Source: Pseudomonas sp. WJP1 (GTDB taxonomy: Bacteria > Pseudomonadota > Gammaproteobacteria > Pseudomonadales > Pseudomonadaceae). From it: a DNA stretch of 64,000 bases. This document shows, in pieces, positions 18,759 to 28,378 of this stretch. How positions within the stretch are numbered: position 1 is the stretch's first letter; each line of letters begins with the position of its first letter. A program made the position numbers and the translations under genes. The notes beneath the pieces are model-generated. The model worked only from the letters and a program-made list of their open reading frames with translations. It did no database searches and had not been told where the DNA came from. The DNA lies in contig NZ_CP110128.1 in assembly GCF_028471945.1 (NCBI RefSeq), forward strand, positions 3,956,501 through 4,020,500, written 5' to 3'.

Positions 18759-19346
18759 CTAATGCCCCCAGATCAACGCTTCAGTCCATCCCAGCTCGGC
18801 AAAATCCTCAGCCCGCAGGTGCGACTCGCCGGCACAGAAAAACTCGTCCAGCTGCGGCGGCTTGACCGAAGTGCCGCTGAGCATGGCGTGGACCTGCCCG
18901 CGATGATGAATCTGATGCTCGAAAAGATGCGACAGCAGGCGCAAGCGGCTGTCGTATTGCGGAGTGTCCCGAGCGATGGTCACGATCTTGCCCAGGTCGG
19001 CGTCGCGCATTTGCTCGCAGTAGGCAATCAGGCGGCGGTCGACCTGCGCCTGTTCGCGCCTGAGGTCGACGGCCAGGGTAAACGGCTCGTCGTCCTTGAA
19101 GAACACGAAGCAATCAGGATGGGGGTCGTCACCGCGCAACTCGCGCTCAAGGGCATCCACGTAGAACCAGTCACAGGTCAGGATGTGGTTGAGGGTCGCG
19201 CCAAGGCTGGGAAAGAAGCTGACCCGCGGTGCCGCCAACTGCTCCTGGCTCAACTGGCACCAGGCCTTGGCCAGCCGGTGATTGGCCCAGGCATTCTGAT
19301 AGGCCATGGTCAACAAATGGTGTGACAGGGGTTGATTCATGTTCAC
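18759..19346 (-). CDS. DinB-like four-helix metalloprotein
   Basis: A 195-residue protein of the DinB/YfiT fold. The three metal-binding histidines expected in the family are supplied by NHILTCDW (near residue 53) and LFEHQIHHRGQVHAML (near 140-150). Such proteins act as metal-dependent hydrolases or thiol transferases, mostly of unknown substrate. It lies 12 bases downstream of the ZapE-like gene on the same strand and is probably cotranscribed. A second ATG two codons in (19340) is an alternative start. Confidence 0.83.
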   Translation of the reverse strand: MNMNQPLSHHLLTMAYQNAWANHRLAKAWCQLSQEQLAAPRVSFFPSLGATLNHILTCDWFYVDALERELRGDDPHPDCFVFFKDDEPFTLAVDLRREQAQVDRRLIAYCEQMRDADLGKIVTIARDTPQYDSRLRLLSHLFEHQIHHRGQVHAMLSGTSVKPPQLDEFFCAGESHLRAEDFAELGWTEALIWGH

Positions 19347-19358
19347 GCCTCCTGGATG

Positions 19359-20477
19359 TCAGGCCTCGGCAAAACGTTGCAGCTGCATTTCCTGAAGGCG
19401 GCTGAGGGTTCGGCGAAACGGAAATTCCAGGTAACCCTCAGTGTAAAGCGAGTCCATGGGCACCTGCGCTTCGAGGTACAGCGGTACCTTGCGGTCGTAA
19501 CACTCGTCCACCAGTGCGATGAAACGCCGTACACCGTCGTCGTGCACCGACAACTGCGGCAGTTCGCGGTCGCCTGCAACCACCCGCTCGACGCCGTCCT
19601 CGGTGCCCCGGGCAATGCGCCCTGCCCGCTTTTGCGCGCTGAGGTTGGGCACGTCACCTAGAAGAATAGCGCTGAAGGTGTCGCACAGGGCCATGAAATC
19701 CATCGCGGCAAAGGGCTGTTCGCAGAGGTCGGCATAACGGCACCAGAGCACGCTCTGGCTGGCCTGCACCACCTCGAGCGAACGATAGCCGACCTTGATC
19801 GGCGCACTGGAAACCGCTTGGCCAAGGGTCAGCACCTTGAACACATCAGCCAGTGCACTGGGCTGTCCCGGCGCTGCCACCCAGTAACGTTGCAAGCCCT
19901 GCCCCGGATGCAGGCGATGGTCTTCGCCGCCGTCCACCGCAATCACCTGCATGTGCTGTTTGATCGCGGCGATGGCCGGCATGAAGCGGTCGCGGTTGAA
20001 ACCGTCGGCGTACAGTTGGTCCGGTGGCAGGTTGGAGGTGCAGACCACCACCACGCCCTGCTCGAACATCACCTGGAACAAGCGGCCGAGGATGATCGCG
20101 TCCCCGATGTCATTGACGAACAACTCGTCAAAGCACAGCACCCGCACTTCTTCGCTCAGTTCGCGGGCCAGGGCCTGCAACGGGTCGGCGGTACCGGTCA
20201 GCTGGAATGAACGCTGGTGCACCCACCCCATGAAATGATGAAAGTGCTGACGCCGGGCCGGTACCCGCAGGTGTTGATAGAACTGGTCCATCAACCAGGT
20301 CTTGCCACGTCCGACCGGGCCCCAGAGGTACACGCCCATGATCGGCTTGCGGCCTTCATGCAGCGCTTCATGGCACTTTTGCAGGGCCCAGACAGCATGT
20401 TCCTGGGCTTCGTCCTGGACGAAACCCTTCTGTTCGATCGCGTGCTGCCAGGCACTGAGGGGAGAGTCGACATTCAT
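19359..20477 (-). CDS. zapE: ZapE/AFG1-like ATPase
   Basis: A 372-residue P-loop ATPase. Walker A is GPVGRGKT (near 53-60), Walker B is VLCFDEL, and a TSNLPP sensor segment follows, all typical of the AFG1/ZapE family. E. coli ZapE associates with the divisome under stress. Pseudomonads can carry more than one family member, so this may be a paralogue with a different role. Start ATG 20477 (MNVDSPLSAW) was chosen; a longer in-frame version up to 20570 has a basic, low-quality N-terminus. Confidence 0.82.
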   Translation of the reverse strand: MNVDSPLSAWQHAIEQKGFVQDEAQEHAVWALQKCHEALHEGRKPIMGVYLWGPVGRGKTWLMDQFYQHLRVPARRQHFHHFMGWVHQRSFQLTGTADPLQALARELSEEVRVLCFDELFVNDIGDAIILGRLFQVMFEQGVVVVCTSNLPPDQLYADGFNRDRFMPAIAAIKQHMQVIAVDGGEDHRLHPGQGLQRYWVAAPGQPSALADVFKVLTLGQAVSSAPIKVGYRSLEVVQASQSVLWCRYADLCEQPFAAMDFMALCDTFSAILLGDVPNLSAQKRAGRIARGTEDGVERVVAGDRELPQLSVHDDGVRRFIALVDECYDRKVPLYLEAQVPMDSLYTEGYLEFPFRRTLSRLQEMQLQRFAEA

Positions 20478-20645
20478 GCGCGGCAGTATGCCATCCGTCG
20501 ACAGCGTCTTCTGTGAAATTTCACGCCGTTTGTGCACTTGTCGGGCAAGGAAAAAACGCCTTGACGGCAAATATTATTGGCATCATATTTAATAGATTAC
20601 GCACAACATTTAAATTCATTCGATCGGTTCCACAGGAGTCTCCCC

Positions 20646-21698
20646 ATGCATTACAAAGTTTTCGGCCGTAAAACCGGCTTGCGGGTTTCCGAACTGGCGT
20701 TGGGTGCCGGCAACTTTGGCACCGGCTGGGGTCATGGTGCCGAGCGCGATGAAGCCAAGCGGATCTTTGACGGGTACCTCGCCGCGGGCGGTAACTTCAT
20801 CGACACCGCCAACGGCTACCAGGCGGGCCAGTCGGAAGCCATGCTCAGCGAATTCATCGCCGCCGAACGCGATCATCTGGTCATCGCCAGCAAATACACG
20901 CTGGGTACGACGCCGGACGCCGGCATTTCCCACACCGGCAACAACCGCAAGAACATGGTTCGCGCCGTGGAAGAGAGCTTGAAGCGGCTGAAAACCGATC
21001 ACCTGGATCTGTTCTGGGCCCACATGAGCGACGGCGTGACGCCGATGGAAGAGATCCTGCGCGGCTTCGACGACCTGGTCCGCGCCGGCAAGATCCATTA
21101 CGCCGGGCTGTCGAACTTTCCGGCGTGGCGCATCGCCCGCGCCGACCTGCTGGCCGAAGTGCGCGGGTTTGCGCCGATCGCGGCGATCCAGGTCGAGTAC
21201 AGCCTGGCCGAACGCAGCGCCGAACGCGAACAACTGCCCATGGCTGAAGCCCTGGGCCTGGCCGCAACCCTGTGGTCGCCGCTGGGTGGAGGCTTCCTCA
21301 CTGGCAAATACCGCAGCGCCGATGGCGACAACCGCGCCAGCAAACTGGGAATGTTGGTTCACGCCGAGAAAAGCGCCCGTGAAACCGCCCTGCTCGACAC
21401 CCTGCTGGCCGTCGCCGAAGAGCTGGGCGCGAGCCCGACCCACGTGGCCATTGCCTGGCTGCGCGCACAAGCCAGGCGCTCGACCACCACGCTGATTCCG
21501 ATCCTCGGCTCGCGCACCCGTGAACAACTGGATGCGACTCTGGGGGCGTTGAACGTGGAACTGGATGCCGGGCAGTTGGCGCGGCTCGAGGGTGTCAGCG
21601 ATGTGCCCAAGGGCGTGCCCCATGAATCCATTAGCGGGTCGTTCGCGCGGTTCAGTGGTGGTGTGACTCTGGATCTACCAAAAATCCCGGTGGCCTGA
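20646..21698 (+). CDS. Aldo/keto reductase
   Basis: A 350-residue TIM-barrel NADPH-dependent reductase. Asp and Tyr of the catalytic tetrad are in FIDTANGYQAG, Lys in VIASKYTL and His in LFWAHMSD. The C-terminal ILGSRTREQLDATLGAL is the NADP-binding segment. It reduces aldehydes or ketones of unknown identity. CAGGAG stands before ATG 20646; an upstream in-frame ATG would place the ribosome site inside the gene. The upstream spacer holds an A/T-rich probable promoter (about 20570-20610). Confidence 0.88.
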   Translation: MHYKVFGRKTGLRVSELALGAGNFGTGWGHGAERDEAKRIFDGYLAAGGNFIDTANGYQAGQSEAMLSEFIAAERDHLVIASKYTLGTTPDAGISHTGNNRKNMVRAVEESLKRLKTDHLDLFWAHMSDGVTPMEEILRGFDDLVRAGKIHYAGLSNFPAWRIARADLLAEVRGFAPIAAIQVEYSLAERSAEREQLPMAEALGLAATLWSPLGGGFLTGKYRSADGDNRASKLGMLVHAEKSARETALLDTLLAVAEELGASPTHVAIAWLRAQARRSTTTLIPILGSRTREQLDATLGALNVELDAGQLARLEGVSDVPKGVPHESISGSFARFSGGVTLDLPKIPVA

Positions 21699-21708
21699 TA
21701 CACGCCCT

Positions 21709-21813
21709 TTGTAGGAGCGAGCGGGCGGCGTTCCGACTTGCCCGCGAAGGGATCGCCTCGGTCCGGCAGTTACACCGAGGTGTCCGGTTCGCGGGCAAGC
21801 CTCGCTCCTACAG
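21709..21813. repeat. REP pair, GTAGGAGC type
   Basis: TTGTAGGAGCGAGCGGGCGG at the left and GGCAAGCCTCGCTCCTACAG at the right are inverted REP units between convergent genes, with TTCGCGGG cores facing each other. Confidence 0.85.
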
Positions 21814-21827
21814 TCTATGTGCGTGTG

Positions 21828-22787
21828 TTACTGGTCGACCTTATGTTTCGCCGCATAAAGGCACAGCATCTCCATCGCCAGCGTCGCCGCCGCCAATGAG
21901 GTGATGTCGGCGTTGTCGTAGGCCGGCGCCACTTCCACCACGTCCATGCCCACCAGGTTGATCCCGCGCAAGCCGCCGAGGATTTCCAGAGCCTGCACCG
22001 TGCTCAAGCCACCACACACCGGGGTGCCGGTGCCCGGTGCGAACGCCGGGTCGAGGCAGTCGATGTCGAACGTCAGGTACACCGGGTGGTCACCGACCCT
22101 TGCCCGAATCGCTTCGACGATCGCATCGACGCCACGTCGATGCACCTGTCGCGCATCCAGCACCTGGAAGCCCTGGTGATCGTCGTTGGTGGTGCGCAAG
22201 CCGATCTGCACCGAGCGCGACGGATCGACCAGCCCCTCTTGGGCCGCATGCCAGAACATGGTGCCGTGGTCGATGCGCTTGCCCTCTTCGTCCGGCCAGG
22301 TGTCGCTGTGGGCGTCGAAGTGAATCAGTGACAGCGCACCATGCTTGCGCGCATGGGCCTTGAGCAGAGGATAGGTGATGAAGTGATCGCCGCCGAAGGT
22401 CAGCATCGCGCTGCCCGCACCAAGAATGTGCTCGGCGTGGGCTTCGATACATTCGGGTGTTGACTGCGGCGAACCGTAATCAAAGTCGCAATCGCCGAAG
22501 TCGACCACTGCCAGGTGATCGAAAGGGTCGAAGGTCCACGGCCAGTGGCGCTCCCAGGCAATCCCGGTGGACGCCGCGCGAATCCCCCGTGGCCCGAAGC
22601 GGGCGCCGGGGCGGTTGCTGGTCGCGGTGTCGAACGGCACGCCGCTGACCGCTACGTCGACCCCGCGCAAGTCGCGGCTGTAGCGTCGACGCATGAAACT
22701 GGTGATGCCGGCGTAGGTGCTTTCGGCGGCGGTTCCATAAAGGCTGTCACGGGTGATGGCCTGATCGTTCTGCACTGGGACGTCCAT
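21828..22787 (-). CDS. Agmatinase-family ureohydrolase
   Basis: A 319-residue manganese ureohydrolase. The metal-binding motifs are GGDHF, DAHSD and DIDCLDP. The family splits guanidino compounds into an amine and urea; agmatinase, guanidinobutyrase and guanidinopropionase all look alike at this level, so speB, gbuA and gpuA cannot be separated here. It lies 13 bases downstream of a polyamine-type binding protein gene on the same strand, which suggests uptake and hydrolysis of a polyamine-like guanidino compound. Confidence 0.88.
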   Translation of the reverse strand: MDVPVQNDQAITRDSLYGTAAESTYAGITSFMRRRYSRDLRGVDVAVSGVPFDTATSNRPGARFGPRGIRAASTGIAWERHWPWTFDPFDHLAVVDFGDCDFDYGSPQSTPECIEAHAEHILGAGSAMLTFGGDHFITYPLLKAHARKHGALSLIHFDAHSDTWPDEEGKRIDHGTMFWHAAQEGLVDPSRSVQIGLRTTNDDHQGFQVLDARQVHRRGVDAIVEAIRARVGDHPVYLTFDIDCLDPAFAPGTGTPVCGGLSTVQALEILGGLRGINLVGMDVVEVAPAYDNADITSLAAATLAMEMLCLYAAKHKVDQ

Positions 22788-22800
22788 TGAAGGCTCCTTG

Positions 22801-23892
22801 TTATTGGCGGCTACGGAAAGTGGTCCACACGCGGGTACGCTGGCGCATGTCCTTGAGGCTCATGCTGCGGTCGGCGTACAGGCGCTGACGAATCTCGGCG
22901 GGTGGATAGATGTCCGGGTCGGTGCGCACCGCCTCGTCGACCAGCGGCGTCGCGGCCTGGTTGGCGGTGGCGAAGAACAGCGTGTTGGTCAGCGCGGCGA
23001 CGGATTCGGGGCGCAACATGAATTCGATGAACTGGCGCGCAGCTTCGGGGTGCGGCGCGTCCTTGGGGATCGCCAGGTTGTCTTGCCACACCAGGGTGCC
23101 TTCCCTGGGAATCCGATAGGCGATTTCATAGGGTTTGTTGGCCTTGCGCGCCTGATCGGCGGCCATGCTGGCGTCGCCGTTGTAAGCCAGGGCCAGGCAC
23201 ACGCTGCCATTGGCCAGGTCGTTGATCTGTCGACCGCTGGCGACGTACAGCACCGAAGGTTGAAGTTGATGCAGCAGCGCTTGCGCCGCGTCCAGATCCT
23301 TCTTGTCGGTGCTGTAGGGGTCCTTGCCCAGGTAATGCAACGCCAGGCCGATCACCTCCTGGGGTGAATCGATGATCGCAATGCCGCAGTCCTTGAGCTT
23401 GCTGGCGTACTCGGGCTTGAACAGCAGGTCCAGGCTGTTGAGCGGTACGTTCGGCAGGCGTTTCGAGACCGCCTCGACATTCATCCCCAAACCCAGGGTG
23501 CCCCAGGTATAAGGCACGCCATATTGATTGCCGGGATCGACCGCAGCGAGTTTCTCCAGCAAATCCGGATCAAGGTTGGCGTAGCCCTTCAAGCCGTCGT
23601 GAGCAATGGCTTGCAACGCACCGGCCGCCAGGCCCCGGGCCAGGACGCTGGACGAGGGCACCACAACGTCATAGCCACTGCCGCCGGTGAGCAATTTGGT
23701 TTCCAGCACTTCCGGCGCATCGAAGGTGTCATAGCGCACGTGAATGCCGGTTTCCTGTTCGAAGCTCTGCAAGGTTTCGGGGGCGACGTAATCGGCCCAG
23801 CTGTAGAGGTTGATGACTTTGTCCTCGGCCTGGGCCGCGGCGGCCATGGCGAGGAACAGCGTTGGGACACAATACTTGAGCACGGGAGCCAT
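22801..23892 (-). CDS. Periplasmic polyamine-type substrate-binding protein (PotF/SpuD-like)
   Basis: A 363-residue solute-binding protein. A signal peptide ends near residue 20 (AAAAQA), and VINLYSWADYV at the mature N-terminus is the hallmark of the PotF/SpuD/SpuE family, which binds putrescine, spermidine or related amines. No ABC permease or ATPase gene is adjacent, so it must work with a transporter encoded elsewhere or as a sensor. ATG 23892 was chosen; a GTG three codons upstream is possible. It is probably the first gene of an operon with the ureohydrolase, divergent from a LysR gene. Confidence 0.87.
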   Translation of the reverse strand: MAPVLKYCVPTLFLAMAAAAQAEDKVINLYSWADYVAPETLQSFEQETGIHVRYDTFDAPEVLETKLLTGGSGYDVVVPSSSVLARGLAAGALQAIAHDGLKGYANLDPDLLEKLAAVDPGNQYGVPYTWGTLGLGMNVEAVSKRLPNVPLNSLDLLFKPEYASKLKDCGIAIIDSPQEVIGLALHYLGKDPYSTDKKDLDAAQALLHQLQPSVLYVASGRQINDLANGSVCLALAYNGDASMAADQARKANKPYEIAYRIPREGTLVWQDNLAIPKDAPHPEAARQFIEFMLRPESVAALTNTLFFATANQAATPLVDEAVRTDPDIYPPAEIRQRLYADRSMSLKDMRQRTRVWTTFRSRQ

Positions 23893-23957
23893 GACGCACA
23901 CCTGACCTGAGGAAGTGGTTGCAGGATGCGTCCTCGGTTACATTGGTGAAATATCAA

Positions 23958-23990
23958 GTTAATTAACCTGACATTATTCCGGAGTAATGT
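23958..23990. promoter_or_regulatory. Two palindromes in the divergent LysR intergenic region
   Basis: GTTAATTAAC (23958-23967) is a perfect 10-bp palindrome. ACATTATTCCGGAGTAATGT (23971-23990) is a 20-bp palindrome with one mismatched pair, and it contains the GGAG ribosome site of the LysR gene. The pair lies between divergent genes, the usual place for LysR binding and autoregulation. Confidence 0.6.
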
Positions 23991-23993
23991 TTG

Positions 23994-24887
23994 ATGCTCG
24001 GCCAACTGCATGACCTGGACCTGCAACTGCTGCGCCTGTTTGTCAGCGTTGTCGAGTGCGGTGGCTTCAGCGCAGCCCAGGGTGAACTGGGCCTGAGCCA
24101 GTCGAGCATCAGCCAGCAAATGGCCAGGCTGGAGACCCGCCTCGGCTATCGCTTGTGCAGCCGTGGCAAGGGCGGCTTTCGGATCACGCCAAAAGGCGAA
24201 CAATTGCTCAGCGCAACGCGCAGCCTGTTCCAGTCCATCGAAGCGTTCCGTCATCAATCCAACGGCGTGGCCGGGCGTTTGATCGGCGAAGTTCGCCTGG
24301 GTTTGTCCGAAGCGCTGGATCAGTCGGTGCTGCAGCGGGTGGCCGAAGCGATCCGGCGCTTTCGCGAGCGTGATGAGTCGGTACGCATCGAGTTGATGAG
24401 CGCCATGCCGGGTGACATGGAACGTTTGCTACTGCAGCAACGGCTGGACCTGGCCATCGGCTATTTCTCGCAGATCCAGAGTGCGTTTGACTACCGCCAG
24501 TTGTTTACTGAAACCCAGCACCTGTACTGCGCCGTCGGCCATCCGCTGTTCACCGATGAGGCGCCCGATGACCAGGCACTCCAGGCCTGCGACCGGGTCG
24601 ATCACCCCTACCGCTTCCTGCGCAGCGACGAGCCCTTTCAAGGAAAGGTCTGCTCGGCGCGCTCTGAACAGGTCGAAGGCACCCTGGCCTTTATCCTGTC
24701 CGGCAAGCATGTGGGGTATTTGCCCAGTCACTTTGCCCGCAGTTGGGAAGACAAGGGTTTGTTGCGGCCGGTGCGTCGCGATGGCTTGAGTTTCGAGGTG
24801 GCGTTTCACCTGGCTCGGCATCGCGCCCAAGTGCCGGGGGATGCGCAGAAGGCGTTTGAAGAGGATTTGCTCGCGGCGTTTGCCTGA
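23994..24887 (+). CDS. LysR-family transcriptional regulator
   Basis: A 297-residue LysR-type protein. The N-terminal winged helix-turn-helix covers residues 5-65 (FVSVVECGGFSAAQ ... GLSQSSISQQMARLE), followed by the effector-binding domain. It is divergent from the binding protein and ureohydrolase genes and likely controls them in response to their substrate. ATG 23994 is preferred over the TTG just before it; GGAG lies 9 bases upstream inside a palindrome, which suggests autorepression. Confidence 0.87.
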   Translation: MLGQLHDLDLQLLRLFVSVVECGGFSAAQGELGLSQSSISQQMARLETRLGYRLCSRGKGGFRITPKGEQLLSATRSLFQSIEAFRHQSNGVAGRLIGEVRLGLSEALDQSVLQRVAEAIRRFRERDESVRIELMSAMPGDMERLLLQQRLDLAIGYFSQIQSAFDYRQLFTETQHLYCAVGHPLFTDEAPDDQALQACDRVDHPYRFLRSDEPFQGKVCSARSEQVEGTLAFILSGKHVGYLPSHFARSWEDKGLLRPVRRDGLSFEVAFHLARHRAQVPGDAQKAFEEDLLAAFA

Positions 24888-24975
24888 GGATTTTGCTTTT
24901 GCCGTGACTGGATCGTTCTGGCATCCTGCGCGTCCTTTTTCTGACCCGGCCCCGCCTCCCGGCGCACAAACCACC

Positions 24976-26442
24976 ATGACTTCCCCTGAAAAAACCCCGC
25001 GCCACAGTGACCTGCTCTACGGCCTCGACGACCGCCCGCACCTTACCGCCACCGTGTTCGCCGCCCTGCAACACGTACTCGCCAGCTTCGTCGGGATCAT
25101 CACCCCGACGCTGATCATGGGCAGCGCCCTGGGTTTGCAGAGCGAAATCCCCTACCTGATCAGCATGGCACTGTTCGTCTCGGGCCTGGGCACCTTCGTC
25201 CAGGCGCGGCGCTTCGGTCCGGTGGGCTCGGGTCTGTTGTGCCTGCAAGGCACCAGTTTCTCGTTCATCAGCGTCATCCTCAGTGCCGGTTTCATGGTCA
25301 AGGCCCGGGGCGGCGGCACCGATGAAATCCTCGCAACGATCTTCGGCGTGTGCTTCTTTGCCGCCTTCATCGAAGTGGTCTTGAGCCAGTTCATCGGCAA
25401 GCTGAGGATGCTGATCACCCCGGTGGTGACCGGCACCATCATCACCCTGATGGGCCTGTCGCTGATCAAGGTCGCCATGACCGACATCGCCGGCGGCTTC
25501 GGCGCCCCCGACCTCGGCGCGGCCAGTCACCTGGGGCTGGCGGCCCTGGTGCTCGGCACCATCGTGGTGTTGAACCGGGTCGACGTGCCATTCCTGCGCC
25601 TGGGCGCGATTGTCATCGGCCTGACCCTCGGCTACGCCGTCGCCTGGCTGCTGGGCCACGTCGATTTCGCCAGTCTGCCGGCCGTGCCGCTGATGAGCGT
25701 GCCGGTACCGTTCAAGTACGGCTTTGCCTTCGACTGGGTGGCGTTCATCCCGGTGGCGGTGATTTTCCTGGTGTCGCCGCTGGAAGCGGCCGGCGACCTG
25801 ACCGCCAACTCGATGATTTCCCGTCAACCGGTCAAGGGCCCGGTGTACATTCGCCGGATCAAGTCCGGCCTGTTGGCCGACGGCCTCAACTCGGCCATGG
25901 CGGCGGTGTTCAACAGCATGCCGATGGTGACCTTCGCGCAGAACAACGGGGTGATCCAGCTGACCGGCGTGGCCAGCCGCTATGTGGCATTTTTCATTGC
26001 CGGCCTGTTGGTCCTGCTGGGGCTGTTCCCGATGATCGGCGCCGTGCTGCAGTTGATGCCCAAACCGGTGCTCGGCGGTGCGGAGCTGGTGATGTTCGGC
26101 ACCGTCGCCGTGGCCGGGATCAAGATCCTCGCCGAGGCCGGCTTGCATCGGCGCAACATGCTGATCGTGGCGATTTCCATCGGCATGGGCCTTGGCGTGG
26201 CCGCCGTACCGGAAGTGTTGCGCGAGCTGCCCAAAGCGCTGCACAACATCTTCGAATCGCCCATCACTGTTGGGGCGTTGTGCGCCATCGTTTTGAATAT
26301 CTTCTTGCCCGAGGAATTCATCGAGCTGGAAGAAGACGATTTCGATCCGGAAGCCTCGATTCTCCAGGTCATGGAAAATCCGGATGTTCCGGCCAAGGCT
26401 GAACCCGCCACGCCTGCGGTTGTCGCACAGTTGAACCGCTGA
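24976..26442 (+). CDS. NCS2 family nucleobase (xanthine/urate-type) permease
   Basis: A 488-residue inner-membrane transporter with about 14 membrane helices. The NCS2 signature QNNGVIQLTGVASR and the preceding SMPMVTFA segment place it in the NAT/NCS2 family, nearer to xanthine and urate transporters than to uracil transporters. It imports a purine with protons. ATG 24976 begins MTSPEKTPRHSDLLYGL, the typical soluble N-terminus; the frame stays open upstream into the LysR gene. A clear ribosome site is not seen. Its stop is 9 bases from the end of the convergent nitrilase gene. Confidence 0.88.
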   Translation: MTSPEKTPRHSDLLYGLDDRPHLTATVFAALQHVLASFVGIITPTLIMGSALGLQSEIPYLISMALFVSGLGTFVQARRFGPVGSGLLCLQGTSFSFISVILSAGFMVKARGGGTDEILATIFGVCFFAAFIEVVLSQFIGKLRMLITPVVTGTIITLMGLSLIKVAMTDIAGGFGAPDLGAASHLGLAALVLGTIVVLNRVDVPFLRLGAIVIGLTLGYAVAWLLGHVDFASLPAVPLMSVPVPFKYGFAFDWVAFIPVAVIFLVSPLEAAGDLTANSMISRQPVKGPVYIRRIKSGLLADGLNSAMAAVFNSMPMVTFAQNNGVIQLTGVASRYVAFFIAGLLVLLGLFPMIGAVLQLMPKPVLGGAELVMFGTVAVAGIKILAEAGLHRRNMLIVAISIGMGLGVAAVPEVLRELPKALHNIFESPITVGALCAIVLNIFLPEEFIELEEDDFDPEASILQVMENPDVPAKAEPATPAVVAQLNR

Positions 26443-26451
26443 GCCACCTGG

Positions 26452-27375
26452 TTATGTGTTGAACCGGAAGCCGGGCTTGGCGCGTTCATCCACGCTCAAC
26501 TCGAATACGTCGGGGCGCGCGTAATGGCCGACGACGTCGAAGTCGTAGCGCGCGCGGACCAGGTCGTCGGTGTCGATTTCAGCGGTGAGCAGTCCCCGCT
26601 CTCCGCGTAGCGGCCCCGCCAGTACGTCACCCATCGGCCCGACGATCACACTGCCGCCGGCAATCAGCGGCCGATCCGACGGCCAGTTGGCGATCTCCAT
26701 GCCCAGGGCTTGCGGCGAGTCCTGGACCTGGCAGGCACTGACCACGAAGCAGCGTCCTTCATGGGCGATGTGGCGCATGCTCACCTGCCACATCTCCCGC
26801 TCGTCCACCGTTGGTGCGCACCACACCTCCACGCCTTTGGCGTACATCGCGGTGCGCAGCAGCGGCATCATGTTTTCCCAGCACACCACAGCGCCGATCC
26901 GCCCGACCTGGCTGTCGATCACCGGCAAGGTCGAGCCATCGCCCTTGCCCCAGATCAGTCGCTCAGTGCCCGTGGGCATCAGTTTCCGGTGTTTGCCGAC
27001 CAGTCCTGCCTGCGGATCGAAGTACAACGCCGTGCAATACAAGGTGCTGCCGGCACGCTCGATCACACCGATCACCAGGTTGGCGCCCGTACGCGCCGAC
27101 AGCCCGGCCAGCGCTTCGGTTTCCGCGCCCGGCACATCGATCGCGTTGGTGAAATACCGGGCGAACGCTTCCCGACCTTCCGGCAATCGGTACCCCAGTT
27201 GCGTGCCGAACCCCTCGCCTTTCGGGTAACCGCCGAGCAACGCTTCGGGCATCACCACCAGCGCCGCGCCGGCTTCAACGATGGCGTTTTCGTACGAGAG
27301 GATCTGCTCCAGGGTCTCGGCCTTGCCAGCGGGCAGTGCGCCAATTTGCAGTGCAGCAACGATTGACTTGGGCAT
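26452..27375 (-). CDS. Nitrilase (carbon-nitrogen hydrolase)
   Basis: A 307-residue protein of the nitrilase superfamily, branch 1. The catalytic triad is visible: Glu44 in [11 protein letters not shown], Lys131 in HRKLMPT and Cys165 in VVCWENMMP. The CWEN context is typical of true nitrilases rather than amidases. It would convert an organic nitrile to a carboxylic acid and ammonia in the cytoplasm. The divergent LysR gene 84 bases away is the probable regulator. Substrate class is unknown. Confidence 0.87.
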   Translation of the reverse strand: MPKSIVAALQIGALPAGKAETLEQILSYENAIVEAGAALVVMPEALLGGYPKGEGFGTQLGYRLPEGREAFARYFTNAIDVPGAETEALAGLSARTGANLVIGVIERAGSTLYCTALYFDPQAGLVGKHRKLMPTGTERLIWGKGDGSTLPVIDSQVGRIGAVVCWENMMPLLRTAMYAKGVEVWCAPTVDEREMWQVSMRHIAHEGRCFVVSACQVQDSPQALGMEIANWPSDRPLIAGGSVIVGPMGDVLAGPLRGERGLLTAEIDTDDLVRARYDFDVVGHYARPDVFELSVDERAKPGFRFNT

Positions 27376-27459
27376 TACGCTAACTCCATTCGAATCGGGT
27401 GTTGCCCATTCTCAGGCGCTACAGGATCATGAATAAAGCCCCGTTCGCTGCTGAATGAT

Positions 27460-28368
27460 ATGAACCTGATGAATATCGCCACCGTCGACCTCAACCTGCT
27501 CAAAGTCTTCGAGGCCTTGCACGAAGAGTCCAGCGCCAGTCGTGCAGCATTGCGCCTGGGCGTCACGCAGTCGGCGGTGAGCGCGGCGCTGCGTCGGCTG
27601 CGCGAGCTGTACGGCGACCAATTGTTCGTACGCACCGGCCGAGGCCTGGCGCCGACGCTCAAGGCCAATCAGTTGAAACCGGTGGTCAGCGACGCGCTGA
27701 ACAAATGCCGGCAAAGCCTGGCGATGGTCGATCCGGCAGCCCATCATTACGAAGGGCGTTCGGTCACGGTGGGCATGTCGGATGATTTCGAAATCGCCTA
27801 CGGTCGCCGCTTGATCGAAGAAATCGCCCGCTGCGCGCCGAAATTGCGCCTGATCTTCCGCCAGACCCACAGCCAGATCGTCGCCCAGGCGTTGATGGAA
27901 CGCAGCATCGACCTGGCAATCACGGCCGGCGGCTTCGCCGAACGCTTGCTCAGTCGTCAGGTTTTGGGGGAAGGCGATTATCTGTGCCTGGTTGACCCGA
28001 TGAGCCTGGCCGCGGGTCAGCAAACCATCGACCTTGAAGAGTTCGTTGCCCGTGAACATATTCTGGTGTCATCGGGTGGCTTTATCGGGATCACCGACGA
28101 AGGATTGGCCGCGTTGGGCCTGAGCCGGCGGGTGTGCGCTTCGACCACGCATTTCGCGGCGTTGCCGCATCTGCTCAAGGGCAGCCAGGCGGTGGCGACC
28201 ATTCCGGCCCATGCCGCCCGAAGCATCGCTGCGCTCAGCGGCCTGGCGCTGCTGCCCTGCCCCTTGGCGCTGCCGCGTTATCCGATCGAACTGGGCTGGC
28301 GCACCAGTACTCAGCTCGATCCGGTGGTGTTGAAAGTGCGCGAGGCGATTGTCGCGAGTTTTGCGTGA
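27460..28368 (+). CDS. LysR-family transcriptional regulator
   Basis: A 302-residue LysR-type regulator with helix-turn-helix LRLGVTQSAVSAALRRLRE near residues 30-48. Its start resembles the NodD/NahR-like branch (DLNLLKVFEALHEE). It is divergent from the nitrilase gene and likely controls it. ATG 27460 or the ATG three codons later could be used. Confidence 0.86.
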   Translation: MNLMNIATVDLNLLKVFEALHEESSASRAALRLGVTQSAVSAALRRLRELYGDQLFVRTGRGLAPTLKANQLKPVVSDALNKCRQSLAMVDPAAHHYEGRSVTVGMSDDFEIAYGRRLIEEIARCAPKLRLIFRQTHSQIVAQALMERSIDLAITAGGFAERLLSRQVLGEGDYLCLVDPMSLAAGQQTIDLEEFVAREHILVSSGGFIGITDEGLAALGLSRRVCASTTHFAALPHLLKGSQAVATIPAHAARSIAALSGLALLPCPLALPRYPIELGWRTSTQLDPVVLKVREAIVASFA

Positions 28369-28378
28369 AAACCCTGCG

